This document shows, one piece after another, positions 1 to 9,655 of a stretch of 64,000 nt of DNA. The DNA is taken from contig NZ_JAFAIX010000004.1 of NCBI RefSeq assembly GCF_019236475.1, positions 248,001-312,000 of the forward strand, read 5' to 3'. Made by a program: the position numbers and the translations under genes. How positions within the stretch are numbered: the first letter of the stretch is position 1; every line of letters starts with the position of its first letter. This stretch comes from Chitinophaga sp. (lineage in GTDB: Bacteria > Bacteroidota > Bacteroidia > Chitinophagales > Chitinophagaceae). The notes under the pieces were generated by a model. That model saw nothing but the letters and a program-made list of their open reading frames with translations. It ran no database searches and had not been told where the DNA came from.

Positions 1-585
1 AACGGTATCACCTATACGGGAAAAGCGGATTCCTTGAAAGTATGGCCAGGACGAGAGCGCGTAAGGCTCTCTTGGCTGCGGGGTACAGATCCCAGTATTA
101 AAGATGCTGTCATCTACTGGAATACCGGCAGGGATTCATTGGTGGTGACGGTGCCAGCGGGGAAATCCACCGACTCCGTATTCGCATTAGTAACGCCATT
201 GCCGGAAAACAGTTACTCATTTTCTGTGATCACCCGCGATGGAAGTGGCCACAGATCTATCAAAACAGATATCCTTGGCAGTTCCTACGGAAGCGTATAT
301 GAATCTTCCTTACAGCCGCGTGTGGTGAAAAGCAGCAAGCAAATAGGAACGGATTTCTGCATCTACTGGTTTCGTAGTAATGATCCGAATAACTTTAATA
401 CGCGATTAAAGTACACAGATAATACCGGAACCGTCAGAAGTATAGACAATCCCGGAGATCCGGACTCTGTGTTGCTTCCCAACGCAACGAAGGGTACCTA
501 TGCTTCTTTCCGCACCATGTACCGCCCTGGTGATTTTGCGATAGATACATTCTATTCTCGTCGTGATTCTTTAAAAATTCCTTAA
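1..585 (+). CDS. DUF4998-type protein, 5'-truncated
   Basis: The reading frame is open from the first base, so this is the C-terminal 194 residues of a longer protein whose start lies outside the window. The motif YTGKADSLKVWPGRERV followed by a beta-rich stretch ending its first unit with VITRDGSGHRS resembles DUF4998, an extracellular immunoglobulin/fibronectin-like domain found in Bacteroidota surface lipoproteins, often beside SusC/SusD or discoidin-type proteins. No catalytic motif is visible. The role is unknown; glycan or surface binding is only a guess from family context. A strong terminator follows the stop codon, so it ends its transcription unit. The family call comes from recalled sequence pattern and is fairly, not fully, secure. 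Confidence 0.7.
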   Translation, partial: NGITYTGKADSLKVWPGRERVRLSWLRGTDPSIKDAVIYWNTGRDSLVVTVPAGKSTDSVFALVTPLPENSYSFSVITRDGSGHRSIKTDILGSSYGSVYESSLQPRVVKSSKQIGTDFCIYWFRSNDPNNFNTRLKYTDNTGTVRSIDNPGDPDSVLLPNATKGTYASFRTMYRPGDFAIDTFYSRRDSLKIP

Positions 586-614
586 TAAGTCCTGGTTTTA
601 TTCATTTTCATAGT

Positions 615-650
615 CCCGGTCGTGCCTCCTGCGACCGGGTTTCTTTTTTA
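615..650 (+). terminator. rho-independent terminator after DUF4998 gene
   Basis: The arms CCCGGTCG (615-622) and CGACCGGG (632-639) form a perfect 8-bp stem with a 9-nt loop, followed directly by a T-rich tract (TTTCTTTTTTA). It sits about 30 bp after the stop codon. Confidence 0.9.
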
Positions 651-837
651 CCGTTCATCCCAAAACATATTCAACTTATCATGTGTAATAGTGGAGATTT
701 GGGGGGAAGTTCTATATTTAGGCCAAGATTTCCAGCAAAATAGGACAGTATAGCAAACTGTAGCAGCGATTTCAGACCCAGATCGACAGGTGAGTTTAGA
801 GAGACAGCCTGCCCTATCAGACAAATTATTATCCGCC

Positions 838-1668
838 ATGAAAGCTAAGATCTATAAGCCACATCCGGCCCTCCAGGAATTTGTGCATAATATCGGAGTG
901 TATGGGGCCGATTTCAGCGAGAACCCCGATTTATCCAATATGTACCGCTTTGTACCCTCATATCAGCGTTACATCATGTTTTATGTGGAAGACCCGGTGA
1001 AAGTACAACGTGTATATTCCAATGATTTTGTGGAGAAGTCGGTCAGTCTGACCGTAGGTCCCCTCGAAAAAGCAGTATGGTTAGACATGGGGCGTAAGCA
1101 CCTCGCGCTGGGAGTGGCCTTTAAGCCCGGAGGACTTTTCCGCTTACTCAATATCCACATGACGGAACTGCATGAACAAGATTTTGATACCCGTATGTTC
1201 CTGGGTAGTGAGATTGAGGATATCAACTGTCAACTGAAAGAAAATACCGAAAATTGGGACAAAATGGTCGAAATCGTGGAAAATTGGCTGTTGATGAAGC
1301 TTTCCCGATTGAAACCTTCTAACTCCGTAGATTTCGTGATAGAACACCTGATCCATCATTCCGGCAATATTACTATTGAAAGAATGGCTTACGATGCCAA
1401 TATCAGTATGCGCCAGTTTGAAAGGAATGTGGTCCAACGCACGGGGATGTCGCCCAAACGCTATGCGCGACTCATCCGCTTCTGCAAGGCGTATCACTTA
1501 AAGGAGAGTTTCCCGGAAAGCACCTGGACCAATATTGCGCATATGAGCGGATATTATGACCAGATGCATTTTATCCGCGACTTCAAAGAGTTTGCTGGAA
1601 TAACGCCTTCTATCATTACCCAGGAAGATCTCAAAAATACAGTGCGTTTGCACTCAATAATGACCTAA
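838..1668 (+). CDS. AraC family transcriptional regulator
   Basis: A 276-residue protein. The C-terminal third holds two helix-turn-helix motifs of the AraC/XylS type (IERMAYDANISMRQFERNV, then TWTNIAHMSGYYDQMHFIRDF, with the characteristic F..F.G.TP pattern as FKEFAGITPS). The N-terminal ~150 residues resemble the DUF6597 sensor domain common in Bacteroidota (KPHPALQEFVHNIGVY). I chose ATG 838 because an upstream in-frame GTG at 790 adds 16 residues unlike the family. Ligand and targets are unknown. It lies alone between a terminator and the DUF5655 gene on the same strand. Function as a DNA-binding activator follows from the family. Confidence 0.88.
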   Translation: MKAKIYKPHPALQEFVHNIGVYGADFSENPDLSNMYRFVPSYQRYIMFYVEDPVKVQRVYSNDFVEKSVSLTVGPLEKAVWLDMGRKHLALGVAFKPGGLFRLLNIHMTELHEQDFDTRMFLGSEIEDINCQLKENTENWDKMVEIVENWLLMKLSRLKPSNSVDFVIEHLIHHSGNITIERMAYDANISMRQFERNVVQRTGMSPKRYARLIRFCKAYHLKESFPESTWTNIAHMSGYYDQMHFIRDFKEFAGITPSIITQEDLKNTVRLHSIMT

Positions 1669-1695
1669 TCCCTTAAAAATGTCGTATTTGTACTA

Positions 1696-1724
1696 TTTGT
1701 TAAGGGCCAGACATGATAACTTTG
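1696..1724 (+). promoter_or_regulatory. candidate Bacteroidota promoter for DUF5655 gene
   Basis: TTTG at 1696-1699 and TAACTTTG at 1717-1724 match the -33 TTTG and -7 TAnnTTTG elements, with a 17-nt gap. Transcription would give a leader of about 170 nt before the DUF5655 start at 1906. This is a pattern match only. Confidence 0.45.
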
Positions 1725-1905
1725 GATTATTGTTTGCACATCTTTCCTTCCGCCATTTGGAAAGCTTTAGAGAGAAAATATTCCTCTGCCGTTGTTTGTT
1801 CTCCTCAGAAGAACGAAATTTCAGTCCATATCTATCAGTTCCCAATTACTGGCAAATTGTTGCTCAAAAGAGCACCGATTGCCGGTACTTTTATTATAAA
1901 CATAC

Positions 1906-2295
1906 ATGACTACAATGAACTATATCGCTGAAAATCCCCAGATTGCTCACTTTTTCGCCGGAAAATCAGAGATTACCAAGGGGCTGTTCAATCACTTTGC
2001 TGCACAGTTTGAAAAATTTGGCCCACTGAGTTTCGTGTCTACCAAAACCATGGTAGCCATTACTGCTGGAGACGCAGACAGTAGGCGTATCGCCTGGGTA
2101 ACCCAACTGGGTAAGAACTTCGTGCATGTTGTATTTCCTTTTCCAGAATTGTATCCCGACAATCTATGCTTCGTGAAGATGGGCCAGGTGCCCGGTAGCC
2201 AGCAGTTTAATCATCATTTCAGGATGTATCACAACGAGGATGTAAATGAAGAAGTGAAAAAATATATGCAGTTGGCCTATACTACCATCCGTTAA
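1906..2295 (+). CDS. DUF5655 domain-containing protein
   Basis: A soluble 129-residue protein. The segment FAGKSEITKGLFNHFAAQFEKFGPLSF, then VAITAG and a C-terminal KYMQLAYTTIR, follows the pattern of DUF5655, a small domain of unknown biochemical role found alone or fused to DUF4287 and transport-related proteins in many bacteria. No signal peptide, membrane segment or catalytic motif is visible. A second in-frame ATG at 1915 is possible. It stands alone between the AraC gene and the efflux operon, with a long AT-rich leader upstream. The existence of the gene is well supported by coding character; its function is not known. Confidence 0.82.
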   Translation: MTTMNYIAENPQIAHFFAGKSEITKGLFNHFAAQFEKFGPLSFVSTKTMVAITAGDADSRRIAWVTQLGKNFVHVVFPFPELYPDNLCFVKMGQVPGSQQFNHHFRMYHNEDVNEEVKKYMQLAYTTIR

Positions 2296-2300
2296 TTTTT

Positions 2301-2334
2301 CCCGATATCAAACAGTTTGTCCGAAATCGAACAG
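2301..2334 (+). promoter_or_regulatory. candidate operator/enhancer of the efflux operon
   Basis: TGTCCGAAATCGAACA (2318-2333) is a near-perfect inverted repeat (TGTYCG/CGAACA, 4-nt spacer). A related half-site, ATCAAACAG (2307-2315), precedes ATCGAACAG (2326-2334) at a 19-bp distance. It lies about 100 bp before the first efflux gene, where an NtrC-type activator would bind. The operon encodes such an activator (8282-9655), so autoregulation is plausible but inferred. Confidence 0.45.
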
Positions 2335-2427
2335 GTTTTTAGGACGCCATTCCCACCAAACCCTTGATTTTACTGCATTCTTGCATGGCATTGCAATTGG
2401 ATCATCTATCTGCAAAATTCATAGCAG

Positions 2428-3675
2428 ATGGACAAGGCGATCAGCCACCAGGAATTATCCCGCAATAGGAAAAAACGATACCTCCTCATCGGAGCTATAC
2501 TGATCATAGTAACAGTAGCGGCATTTTTTCTCCGAAAAGTATTCAAACCTAACGTCAACAGGCAATCGTTCACCACGGCAGTGGTGGAAAGAGGCAATGT
2601 CGAAAATACCCTGACCGCCTCTGGTACCGTTGTTCCTGAATTCGAAGAACTGATTACCAGTTCTGTACAGGCCTCTGTGCAGCAGGTACTACTAGATGCC
2701 GGTAGTGCCGTGGCGAAAGGACAGTCCGTTCTATTGTTGGATAAATCCGCTACGCAACTGCAATGTCAGAACCTGAAATTCCAACTGGAATTGAAAAGGA
2801 ATAATATACGGAAGATGAAACTCGATCTGGACCGCAGTTTTTTCGATCTGCAATCGGGTAATAAAGTCAAACAACTACAGATTAACAGCTTAGAGGCAGC
2901 CGTTGAAAATGCAAAACGCCTGTTTAAAGCCGGCGGCGGTACCCGCGAAGATATTGAACAAGCTACTATGAATCTCCAGGTAGCCCAACAGGAAAAGATA
3001 CGCCTGGAAAATGAGATCAACAGCAAGCAACAAACCATGCAGTTGGATATCCATGAAACGGAAATCGCCGCTAAGATCCAGGAAAATGAACTAAGAGAGC
3101 TGGAACGTAAACTACAACAGGCAGACGTAGTTGCCAGTAGGGCCGGCGTAGTTACTTGGATCAATAAAAATATAGGCGCCGCCGTGAGGGAAGGGGATGC
3201 ACTGGCCCGCATCGCAGACCTAGGCAGTTTCAAAATAAATGGCAGTATCTCCGATTCTTATGCCGACCAAATTCATATAGGCCTTCCCGTTATCATCAAC
3301 CTGAATGATACCTATGTGCGAGGCACCATTGCCAATATTCACCCGGCAGTGGAAAACAGTATTCTCTCCTTTGATGTACAACTGAGTGATCGCAACAATA
3401 AACTCTTGCGTCCGAATATGAAACTGGATATCTATGTGGTCACCAATCAGCATAATAATGTGCTGAGAGTAGCCAATGGTCCGGCTTTCCGGGGAGGCAG
3501 TGTGCAGGAATTGTTTGTGGTGAAAGGCAACAAAGCCTTCCGCAAGAAAGTCAATCTAGGCTTGTCCAACTTCGGATTTGTAGAGATCACAGCAGGACTA
3601 CAGGCGGGCGAGGAAGTTATCATTTCCGATATGAAAGACTTCAACAACACCACCGAAATCACTATCAATCAATAA
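2428..3675 (+). CDS. HlyD/MacA-type periplasmic adaptor subunit
   Basis: A 415-residue membrane-fusion protein that would link the inner-membrane ABC exporter to the TolC channel. A single N-terminal membrane helix spans about residues 18-36 (YLLIGAILIIVTVAAFF). It is followed by a lipoyl/barrel-sandwich half (VENTLTASGTVVPEFEE), a long Gln/Glu/Lys-rich coiled-coil hairpin at about 110-235, and the returning lipoyl half (ADVVASRAGVVTWINKNIGAAVREGD). The rest is beta-barrel domains. It is the first gene of a tight seven-gene operon: TolC starts 9 bp after its stop. The exported substrate cannot be read from the sequence; MacA relatives serve macrolide, peptide or lipid-like export. Confidence 0.92.
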   Translation: MDKAISHQELSRNRKKRYLLIGAILIIVTVAAFFLRKVFKPNVNRQSFTTAVVERGNVENTLTASGTVVPEFEELITSSVQASVQQVLLDAGSAVAKGQSVLLLDKSATQLQCQNLKFQLELKRNNIRKMKLDLDRSFFDLQSGNKVKQLQINSLEAAVENAKRLFKAGGGTREDIEQATMNLQVAQQEKIRLENEINSKQQTMQLDIHETEIAAKIQENELRELERKLQQADVVASRAGVVTWINKNIGAAVREGDALARIADLGSFKINGSISDSYADQIHIGLPVIINLNDTYVRGTIANIHPAVENSILSFDVQLSDRNNKLLRPNMKLDIYVVTNQHNNVLRVANGPAFRGGSVQELFVVKGNKAFRKKVNLGLSNFGFVEITAGLQAGEEVIISDMKDFNNTTEITINQ

Positions 3676-3684
3676 CAGCGCCGT

Positions 3685-5157
3685 ATGTCATCTCCCATAA
3701 AAAATACGATTACATTATTAGTGGCGCTCTTGCTATTACCCATGCTGTCTATAGCACAGGTAACGGATACGGTTACACTGACATTACCAGCAGTAATAGC
3801 CCTGGCAAAGGATAAATCTATTGCCTCCAAGCAGGCCGCCACTGTAAAGGAAACGAAGTACTGGCAATACCGCAGCTTTCGCTCCAATTACCAGCCGCAG
3901 CTCGCGCTGACAGGCGTTCTCCCCGGCTATACGAAATCATTTAACCAGGTGCAACAGCCAGATGGTACCATCTTGTTTCAACCGGTTCATAATAATAATT
4001 CAACGCTCGATCTCTCCTTCACGCAAAGCATTGCGGCCACAGGGGGCACTATCTTCGGGAGCACTACCATGCAACGCTTCGATGATTTTGACCGCAAGAA
4101 TACCCTGTACAACGGATCTCCCTATGGTATAGGTTATAGCCAACCCCTGTGGCAGTTCAATGCTTTAAAATGGAATAAAAAAATTGAGCCACTAAAATAC
4201 TACGAAAGTAAACAAGCTTACATCGAGGCCATGGAACAAGTGGCCATCACCGCTACCGGCTATTTCTTTGACCTCCTGCTAGCACAGGTAAACCTGCAAA
4301 CTGCCGAAACCAACCTGGCCAATACCATGCGTATCCAGGAAGTGGCCAATGTGAAATTAGAACTGGGTAAGATCTCCCGCAATGAGATCCTGCAATTGAA
4401 ACTGGAACAGCTCAAATCCAGCAAGGCAGTAGGAATTGCTACCCGCGATTTACAAATTGCCACGCTGAATCTCCGCACCTTCACCGGACTGGAACAGGTA
4501 AGTTATATCCGGCTGCAACTGCCAGGGGAAGCCATTCAAGCCAAAGTGCCTACAGATAAAGTATTGGCGGAAGCCTATGCGAACCGCTCCGATGCCATCG
4601 CCTTTACCCGCCGACTCGCAGAAGCAAAAAGGGATGTAGCCAAAGCTAGAGGAGATAATGGCATCAATGCTATGCTTACTGCGCGACTCGGCTATTCCAA
4701 AAGTGCCGCCACTTTCTCCAAAGTGTACCAAAACCCACAGGACCAACAACTGGTACAACTGGAGTTCACCGTTCCAATTCTGGACTGGGGCCGCTCCAAA
4801 TCCCGTACCCGCACGGCCAGAGCCAATCTGCAGTTTACGGAATACGCTGTGGAACAGGATAAGCAGTTGTTTGTACAGCAGATCGTTACGCAGGTCACAC
4901 TCTTCGACCTGATGAAAGATCAGCTACAACTGACCCTCAACGCAGATAGCATAGCCACCGAAAAATCGGATATCTCTAGGGAAAGGTATGTACTGGGTAA
5001 TTTAAGTATCACTGACCTGAGTATCGCGTTCCAAGAAAAGGATCAGGCTCGCCGGGATTACATCGCGGCGCTGAGGGATTATTGGAGCGCCTGGTATGAA
5101 CTCCGCTATTTGTCACTATATGATTTTCAACTGGATAAAAAAATAGATTATAAATAA
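3685..5157 (+). CDS. TolC family outer-membrane efflux protein
   Basis: A 490-residue protein with a signal peptide (LLVALLLLPMLSIAQ) and the two-fold helical repeat of outer-membrane efflux proteins. Alpha-helical stretches rich in Gln, Leu and Ala (for example NLANTMRIQEVANVKLELG, where the motif ...G.i...d..q precedes each strand pair) alternate with beta segments. It would form the trimeric outer-membrane channel of the exporter. It lies between the adaptor (9-bp gap) and the ATPase gene (8-bp gap), so it is co-transcribed. The order adaptor-TolC-ATPase-permeases is typical of MacAB-TolC-like systems in Bacteroidota. Confidence 0.92.
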   Translation: MSSPIKNTITLLVALLLLPMLSIAQVTDTVTLTLPAVIALAKDKSIASKQAATVKETKYWQYRSFRSNYQPQLALTGVLPGYTKSFNQVQQPDGTILFQPVHNNNSTLDLSFTQSIAATGGTIFGSTTMQRFDDFDRKNTLYNGSPYGIGYSQPLWQFNALKWNKKIEPLKYYESKQAYIEAMEQVAITATGYFFDLLLAQVNLQTAETNLANTMRIQEVANVKLELGKISRNEILQLKLEQLKSSKAVGIATRDLQIATLNLRTFTGLEQVSYIRLQLPGEAIQAKVPTDKVLAEAYANRSDAIAFTRRLAEAKRDVAKARGDNGINAMLTARLGYSKSAATFSKVYQNPQDQQLVQLEFTVPILDWGRSKSRTRTARANLQFTEYAVEQDKQLFVQQIVTQVTLFDLMKDQLQLTLNADSIATEKSDISRERYVLGNLSITDLSIAFQEKDQARRDYIAALRDYWSAWYELRYLSLYDFQLDKKIDYK

Positions 5158-5165
5158 CTTACGTC

Positions 5166-5831
5166 ATGATCAAGCTGCAAAACATCGAAAAGGTATACCG
5201 TACCGACACCATCGAAACGCTTGCCCTCAACGGCATCAATCTGCATGTGGCCAAAGGAGAATTCCTTTCCATCATGGGCCCCTCTGGTTGTGGTAAAAGT
5301 ACTTTGCTCAATATTATGGGCCTCCTGGATGAACCCTCCAAGGGTGAACTCCATATAGACGGACATACTGTTACCCGGTTGTCTGATAAGGAGCTGGCAG
5401 GATTCCGTAATAAACGATTGGGTTTCATCTTCCAAAGCTATCATCTCATCAACGACCTCAATGTACTGGACAACGTGGAACTGCCTTTACTCTACAGAAA
5501 AGTGAATGCAAAAGAACGCCGTCGACTCGCTGCGGCTGCATTGGAGAAAGTAGGCCTGAGTAACCGTCTTCAACATTTCCCTTCGCAATTGTCTGGCGGA
5601 CAAAAACAAAGAGTGGCCATTGCCAGGGCCATCGTTGGTGAACCGGAAATAATCCTGGCAGATGAACCCACCGGTAACTTGGATAGCGCCATGGGAAATG
5701 AAGTGATGGATATCCTGATACAATTGAATCAACACGATAAAACTACGATCGTGATGGTTACACATGATGAGCAGATGGCAAGAAAAACGCATCGCCTAGT
5801 ACGACTCTTCGATGGTTCCCAGGTACAGTAA
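5166..5831 (+). CDS. MacB/LolD-type ABC transporter ATP-binding protein
   Basis: A 221-residue nucleotide-binding subunit. Walker A is GPSGCGKST (residues 38-46), the Q-loop FIFQSYHL, the signature [15 protein letters not shown], Walker [14 protein letters not shown], and the switch His lies in [10 protein letters not shown]. The DEPTGNLD sequence is the mark of the MacB/LolD/FtsE group, which pairs with FtsX-type permeases, here the next two genes. Energy from ATP would drive mechanotransmission through the permeases rather than classical import. The gene is compact (no fused permease, unlike E. coli MacB). The start at 5166 follows the TolC stop by 8 bp. Confidence 0.95.
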   Translation: MIKLQNIEKVYRTDTIETLALNGINLHVAKGEFLSIMGPSGCGKSTLLNIMGLLDEPSKGELHIDGHTVTRLSDKELAGFRNKRLGFIFQSYHLINDLNVLDNVELPLLYRKVNAKERRRLAAAALEKVGLSNRLQHFPSQLSGGQKQRVAIARAIVGEPEIILADEPTGNLDSAMGNEVMDILIQLNQHDKTTIVMVTHDEQMARKTHRLVRLFDGSQVQ

Positions 5832-5854
5832 TCATTGATCATAACTATTAAACG

Positions 5855-7078
5855 ATGCTGAAAAATTATTTTAAAATAGCCATTGCTGTACTGAAACGAA
5901 GGAAGTTCTTCACCTTTATCAGCCTGTTTGGTATCAGTTTCACACTGGCCACCCTATTGGTGCTTACTGCTTTCCTTGATAGAATTGTCAATCATGAATA
6001 CCCAGATGCAAAACGTAAACAATCCCTGTACATTAGTGGTATAGAAGAAAGAGGGGAGCGTGCCCGTTCCAATTCAGGACTCTCCATCAGCTATATCAAA
6101 CGTTATGTACTACCGATGAAGCTGCCTGGTGCCATTGCTTTTTCTTCCAGGTCCAATGGTACAAATACCTACTTCCATGGCAAAAAAATTGGTATAGATT
6201 ACAAATTCGTCAATAGTGTATTCTGGGATATTCTTGAGTTTGATTTCCTGGAAGGCAAACCCTTTACGGTCCAGCAGGAAAAAAACCTGGAGAAAGTGGC
6301 AGTCATCAGCCAGGATCTGCGGGATAATTATTTTGGTAAGGATGTACCCGCAGTGGGTCAATACCTGGAAGCCAATAATGAGAAATATCGTGTAACCGGT
6401 GTCGTTAGAAACGTACCAGCCTCTACGTATATGCTTAGCAGTGACATGTATATTCCTTATACGCTCACGAAAGATGATATGAATACCCCCTCTTATTTTG
6501 GTGAATATGCCGCTATTCTCCTGGCCAAAAAAACATCGGACATTCCCGCGATTAAAAAGGAGTATGAAGATATCGTCCGCCGGGTGCCACATACCCAGAA
6601 AAGATTTCTGAAAACAACCAGTTTAGCAGACTCCTACCTGGATGCATATATCCGTGGAGGTAGCCAGGAGAGTAAACAGAAAGTATGGGTATATACCGCA
6701 TTGGGCATATTTATTTCACTGATTGTATTCCTGCCTATCGTTAACCTGGTAAATATTAATGTTACCAGAATAATGGAGCGTTCTTCCGAAATAGGTGTCA
6801 GGAAGGCATTTGGGGCTACCAGGAAGGCATTGGTATATCAGTTTATTGTAGAGAATATTATTCTAACGCTGATTGGCGGTTTGGTTGGTCTTGTGCTGGC
6901 ACAACTGGTAATGATTATTTTGAATAATGCGGACCTTATTAAGAACCTTCACCTTTCATTGAACTTCACCGTATTGTTCATCGGCCTGCTTACATGCCTG
7001 GTATTCGGTTTTCTCTCTGGCGTATATCCGGCATGGAGAATGTCCAGGTTCCCGATTGTAAAGGCATTGAAAGCATAA
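5855..7078 (+). CDS. FtsX/MacB-like ABC permease (first)
   Basis: A 407-residue inner-membrane protein with the MacB topology: one N-terminal membrane helix (about 20-42, FFTFISLFGISFTLATLLVLTAFL), a large periplasmic domain of about 240 residues, then three C-terminal helices. The cytoplasmic motif RSSEIGVRKAFGATRKAL (between helices 2 and 3) is the conserved FtsX coupling segment (..EIG.r.A.GA....). It would pair with the ATPase encoded just upstream. It differs in sequence from the second permease, so the transporter is probably a heterodimer. Confidence 0.92.
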   Translation: MLKNYFKIAIAVLKRRKFFTFISLFGISFTLATLLVLTAFLDRIVNHEYPDAKRKQSLYISGIEERGERARSNSGLSISYIKRYVLPMKLPGAIAFSSRSNGTNTYFHGKKIGIDYKFVNSVFWDILEFDFLEGKPFTVQQEKNLEKVAVISQDLRDNYFGKDVPAVGQYLEANNEKYRVTGVVRNVPASTYMLSSDMYIPYTLTKDDMNTPSYFGEYAAILLAKKTSDIPAIKKEYEDIVRRVPHTQKRFLKTTSLADSYLDAYIRGGSQESKQKVWVYTALGIFISLIVFLPIVNLVNINVTRIMERSSEIGVRKAFGATRKALVYQFIVENIILTLIGGLVGLVLAQLVMIILNNADLIKNLHLSLNFTVLFIGLLTCLVFGFLSGVYPAWRMSRFPIVKALKA

Positions 7079-7088
7079 ATGTTAAGCT

Positions 7089-8273
7089 ATGTTCAAACAT
7101 CTTTTAAAACTCATTTGGAATAAGAAGAAGCATCATCTGTTATTGGTGGTGGAAATCCTTGTTTCCTTTCTCGTTATATTTTCACTGACCTCTATGCTGG
7201 TGTACTATTATCGCAACTATGCCCAACCGGTTGGTATTGATGATAAAAATATCTGGCAGGTAAACTATGACAATGCTGACAAGCCAAGCCAGCCCGACTC
7301 TCTGCAGCAGTTTTACGCTTTGTTTTATCAACAGTTGAAAACCCTGCCGGAAATAGAAGAAGTGACTTTTATTTCCAACAATGCTCCCTATTCCAGCAAC
7401 ATGCATAGGGAAGCAGTTTCCCGTGATGATAAAAAGGAAGATAATGTAGATTATTATGAGGTATCTGAAACCTATGGGAGGATGATACATCCGGATATGC
7501 TGGAAGGACGCTGGTACACAAAAGAAGATTTGGTGGGGAAAAATAGACCGGTTGTAATTGGCGAAAGTCTCAGGGATAAATTGTTTCCGAATGAAAACGC
7601 AGAAGGCAAACTGCTAACTTATGAGAAGGAAAAATTCAAGGTGGTGGGCGTTGCCCGGGAACCCAAAATCCGTGGTGATTTTATGGAAGTAAATCCATCC
7701 GTTTATTTTCCTCCAGACACCCTCTCCATGAAGTGGAATTCCAACATGCTGTTAAAGGTAAATTCCGCTGTATTCCATGATGCCACCTTCGAAGGCAAGG
7801 TGTATAAGCTGGTGGCAGGATTCCTGAAAGGGGCTAATGTGGAAATTCAACACCTGGACGATAAGCACCGCGCTGCCAATCGCCTCGCTATCATTCCGGT
7901 CATCCTCCTCCTGATAGTAAGTACCTTCCTGATCGTAAATGTCGCCCTCGGCACTTTTGGGGTACTCTGGTACAATATCAATAAACGAAAAGGGGAAATC
8001 GGCCTGCGTAGAGCGATAGGCGCTACCGGCGGCGATATGAACCGACAACTGATTGGTGAGTCGATGGTGATTGCCACTTTCTCCTTATTGTTGGGTACTT
8101 TCTTCGCTATACAATTCCCTTTGCTGAATGTGTTCAACATCGCAGCAAGCACCTATATCATCGCACTGGTTTTGAGTGTATTGTTTATATATTTGCTAGT
8201 ATTGATTTGTTCCATTTACCCAGGACAACAAGCAGCCGCCATATTCCCGGCCACTGCGCTACATGAAGATTAA
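7089..8273 (+). CDS. FtsX/MacB-like ABC permease (second)
   Basis: A 394-residue partner of the preceding permease, starting 10 bp after it. The layout is the same: an N-terminal helix (LLLVVEILVSFLVIFSLTSML), a periplasmic domain, and three C-terminal helices. The coupling motif appears as RKGEIGLRRAIGATGGDM. The two permeases share fold but little close identity, which suggests an old duplication and a heterodimeric exporter. The stop is followed 8 bp later by the response-regulator gene. Confidence 0.92.
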   Translation: MFKHLLKLIWNKKKHHLLLVVEILVSFLVIFSLTSMLVYYYRNYAQPVGIDDKNIWQVNYDNADKPSQPDSLQQFYALFYQQLKTLPEIEEVTFISNNAPYSSNMHREAVSRDDKKEDNVDYYEVSETYGRMIHPDMLEGRWYTKEDLVGKNRPVVIGESLRDKLFPNENAEGKLLTYEKEKFKVVGVAREPKIRGDFMEVNPSVYFPPDTLSMKWNSNMLLKVNSAVFHDATFEGKVYKLVAGFLKGANVEIQHLDDKHRAANRLAIIPVILLLIVSTFLIVNVALGTFGVLWYNINKRKGEIGLRRAIGATGGDMNRQLIGESMVIATFSLLLGTFFAIQFPLLNVFNIAASTYIIALVLSVLFIYLLVLICSIYPGQQAAAIFPATALHED

Positions 8274-8281
8274 ATTGAAGC

Positions 8282-9655
8282 ATGATACTAATTGTTGATG
8301 ATGATATTGCGGTAAGAACCTCTTTACACTTGATGCTGGAAACGCATAAATTTCCTGTTGTCAGTGCAGATACTGCGGATGCAGCCCGGCTTAAGCTGGC
8401 GCTGCATCCGGTGTCATTGGTGATACTGGACATGAATTTTAGCCTGGAAACCTCCGGGAAAGAAGGACTGACCTTGCTGCGCGAGATCCGGGAAGATTAT
8501 CCGAGTATTCCTGTTATCCTCATCACCGGCTGGGCCACTATCCAACTGGCGGTGGAAGGCATGAAACTAGGGGCGTCCGATTTTATCAATAAACCCTGGA
8601 CGAACGATCACCTCCTGCAATCCATCCGCACAGCCTTACAGTTAAAAGAATCTCCTACGGAGTCGCACTCCCGTAAAGAGCTGAGTGAACGCTTTCAGTT
8701 CTCTCAAATCATCGGCGAAGCGCCCCAGTTGCTACAGATCCTGGAAACCATTGGGCGCGTAGCCCCTACGGATGCGCCGGTGCTGATCACCGGGGAAAGT
8801 GGTACTGGCAAGGAATTGATCGCGGAGGCTATTCACCAGAACAGCTTACGCACCACCAAACCGTTTGTGAAAGTCAACCTGGGCGGCATTTCCGCCACCC
8901 TCTTTGAAAGCGAAATGTTCGGTCATGTAAAAGGCGCTTTCACCGATGCCCGGAACGATAGAATGGGCCGCTTTGAAATGGCAAATAAAGGCACCATCTT
9001 CTTGGATGAAATCGGCGACCTGGACCCTGCCAGCCAAGTGAAACTGCTCCGCGTATTACAGGATCGCACCTACGAAGTACTGGGTAGTAGTCGCACTAAA
9101 ATGGTGGATGTGCGCGTAATATGTGCTACCAATCGCAATTTGGAGGAAATGGTAAGCGATGGTCTGTTTAGAGAAGACCTGTTATACCGTATCAACTTGA
9201 TCACTGTAAAACTCCCTGCACTGCGGGAACGCGCAACAGATATTCCGTTGCTACTGGATTATTTCACTTCTAATCTAAAAGAAATTTATCGCCGTCCTGG
9301 ATTGGGCGTTACACCCGCTGCGGTGAAATGGCTGCGTCAACAAGCATTCCCCGGCAATATCCGTCAGTTTAAAAACCTCGTGGAAAGAACTATTTTGTTA
9401 AGTCCACATGATATGCTGGATACCTCAGATTTCCAGGCGCAGTTATCCGCTTTATCCGTCAATAAAGCGAGGAGTGGCCTACCTGCTGTAGGGGAGCTGA
9501 CCTTGGAAGAAATGGAGATATTGATGATTAAGCGCGCCATGGAATTCCATCGGAATAAAGTGGCCAAAGCCGCGTCGTCATTGGGGCTTACGCGAAGTGC
9601 ACTCTATCGCCGACTAGAAAAATATAATATTCCTTACGATGAAACTGAAGACTAA
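8282..9655 (+). CDS. Sigma54-dependent response regulator (NtrC family)
   Basis: A 457-residue activator with three domains. The receiver (1-120) has acidic residues D6-D8, the phospho-acceptor Asp at residue 50 (VILDMNF) and a conserved Lys in INKPW. The AAA+ domain has Walker A GESGTGKE, and the sigma54-contacting loop reads GAFTDA (classical GAFTGA). The C-terminal Fis-type helix-turn-helix is [21 protein letters not shown]. It would activate sigma54 promoters after phosphorylation by the kinase encoded next, whose gene overlaps it by 17 bp. Position at the end of the efflux operon suggests it controls that operon. Confidence 0.95.
   Translation: MILIVDDDIAVRTSLHLMLETHKFPVVSADTADAARLKLALHPVSLVILDMNFSLETSGKEGLTLLREIREDYPSIPVILITGWATIQLAVEGMKLGASDFINKPWTNDHLLQSIRTALQLKESPTESHSRKELSERFQFSQIIGEAPQLLQILETIGRVAPTDAPVLITGESGTGKELIAEAIHQNSLRTTKPFVKVNLGGISATLFESEMFGHVKGAFTDARNDRMGRFEMANKGTIFLDEIGDLDPASQVKLLRVLQDRTYEVLGSSRTKMVDVRVICATNRNLEEMVSDGLFREDLLYRINLITVKLPALRERATDIPLLLDYFTSNLKEIYRRPGLGVTPAAVKWLRQQAFPGNIRQFKNLVERTILLSPHDMLDTSDFQAQLSALSVNKARSGLPAVGELTLEEMEILMIKRAMEFHRNKVAKAASSLGLTRSALYRRLEKYNIPYDETED

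Noticed and set aside
1679..1931. Two overlapping frames of 72-76 codons before the DUF5655 gene
   Set aside because: They compete for the same bases, lack family resemblance and lie over the candidate promoter and leader.
2334..2347. GG-N10-GC spacing like a sigma54 promoter ahead of the efflux operon
   Set aside because: Only the GG and GC pairs fit; the rest (AGGTTTTTAGGACGCC) lacks the TGGCAC and TTGC consensus. A second candidate near 2399-2416 has an 11-nt spacer and lies too close to the start codon.
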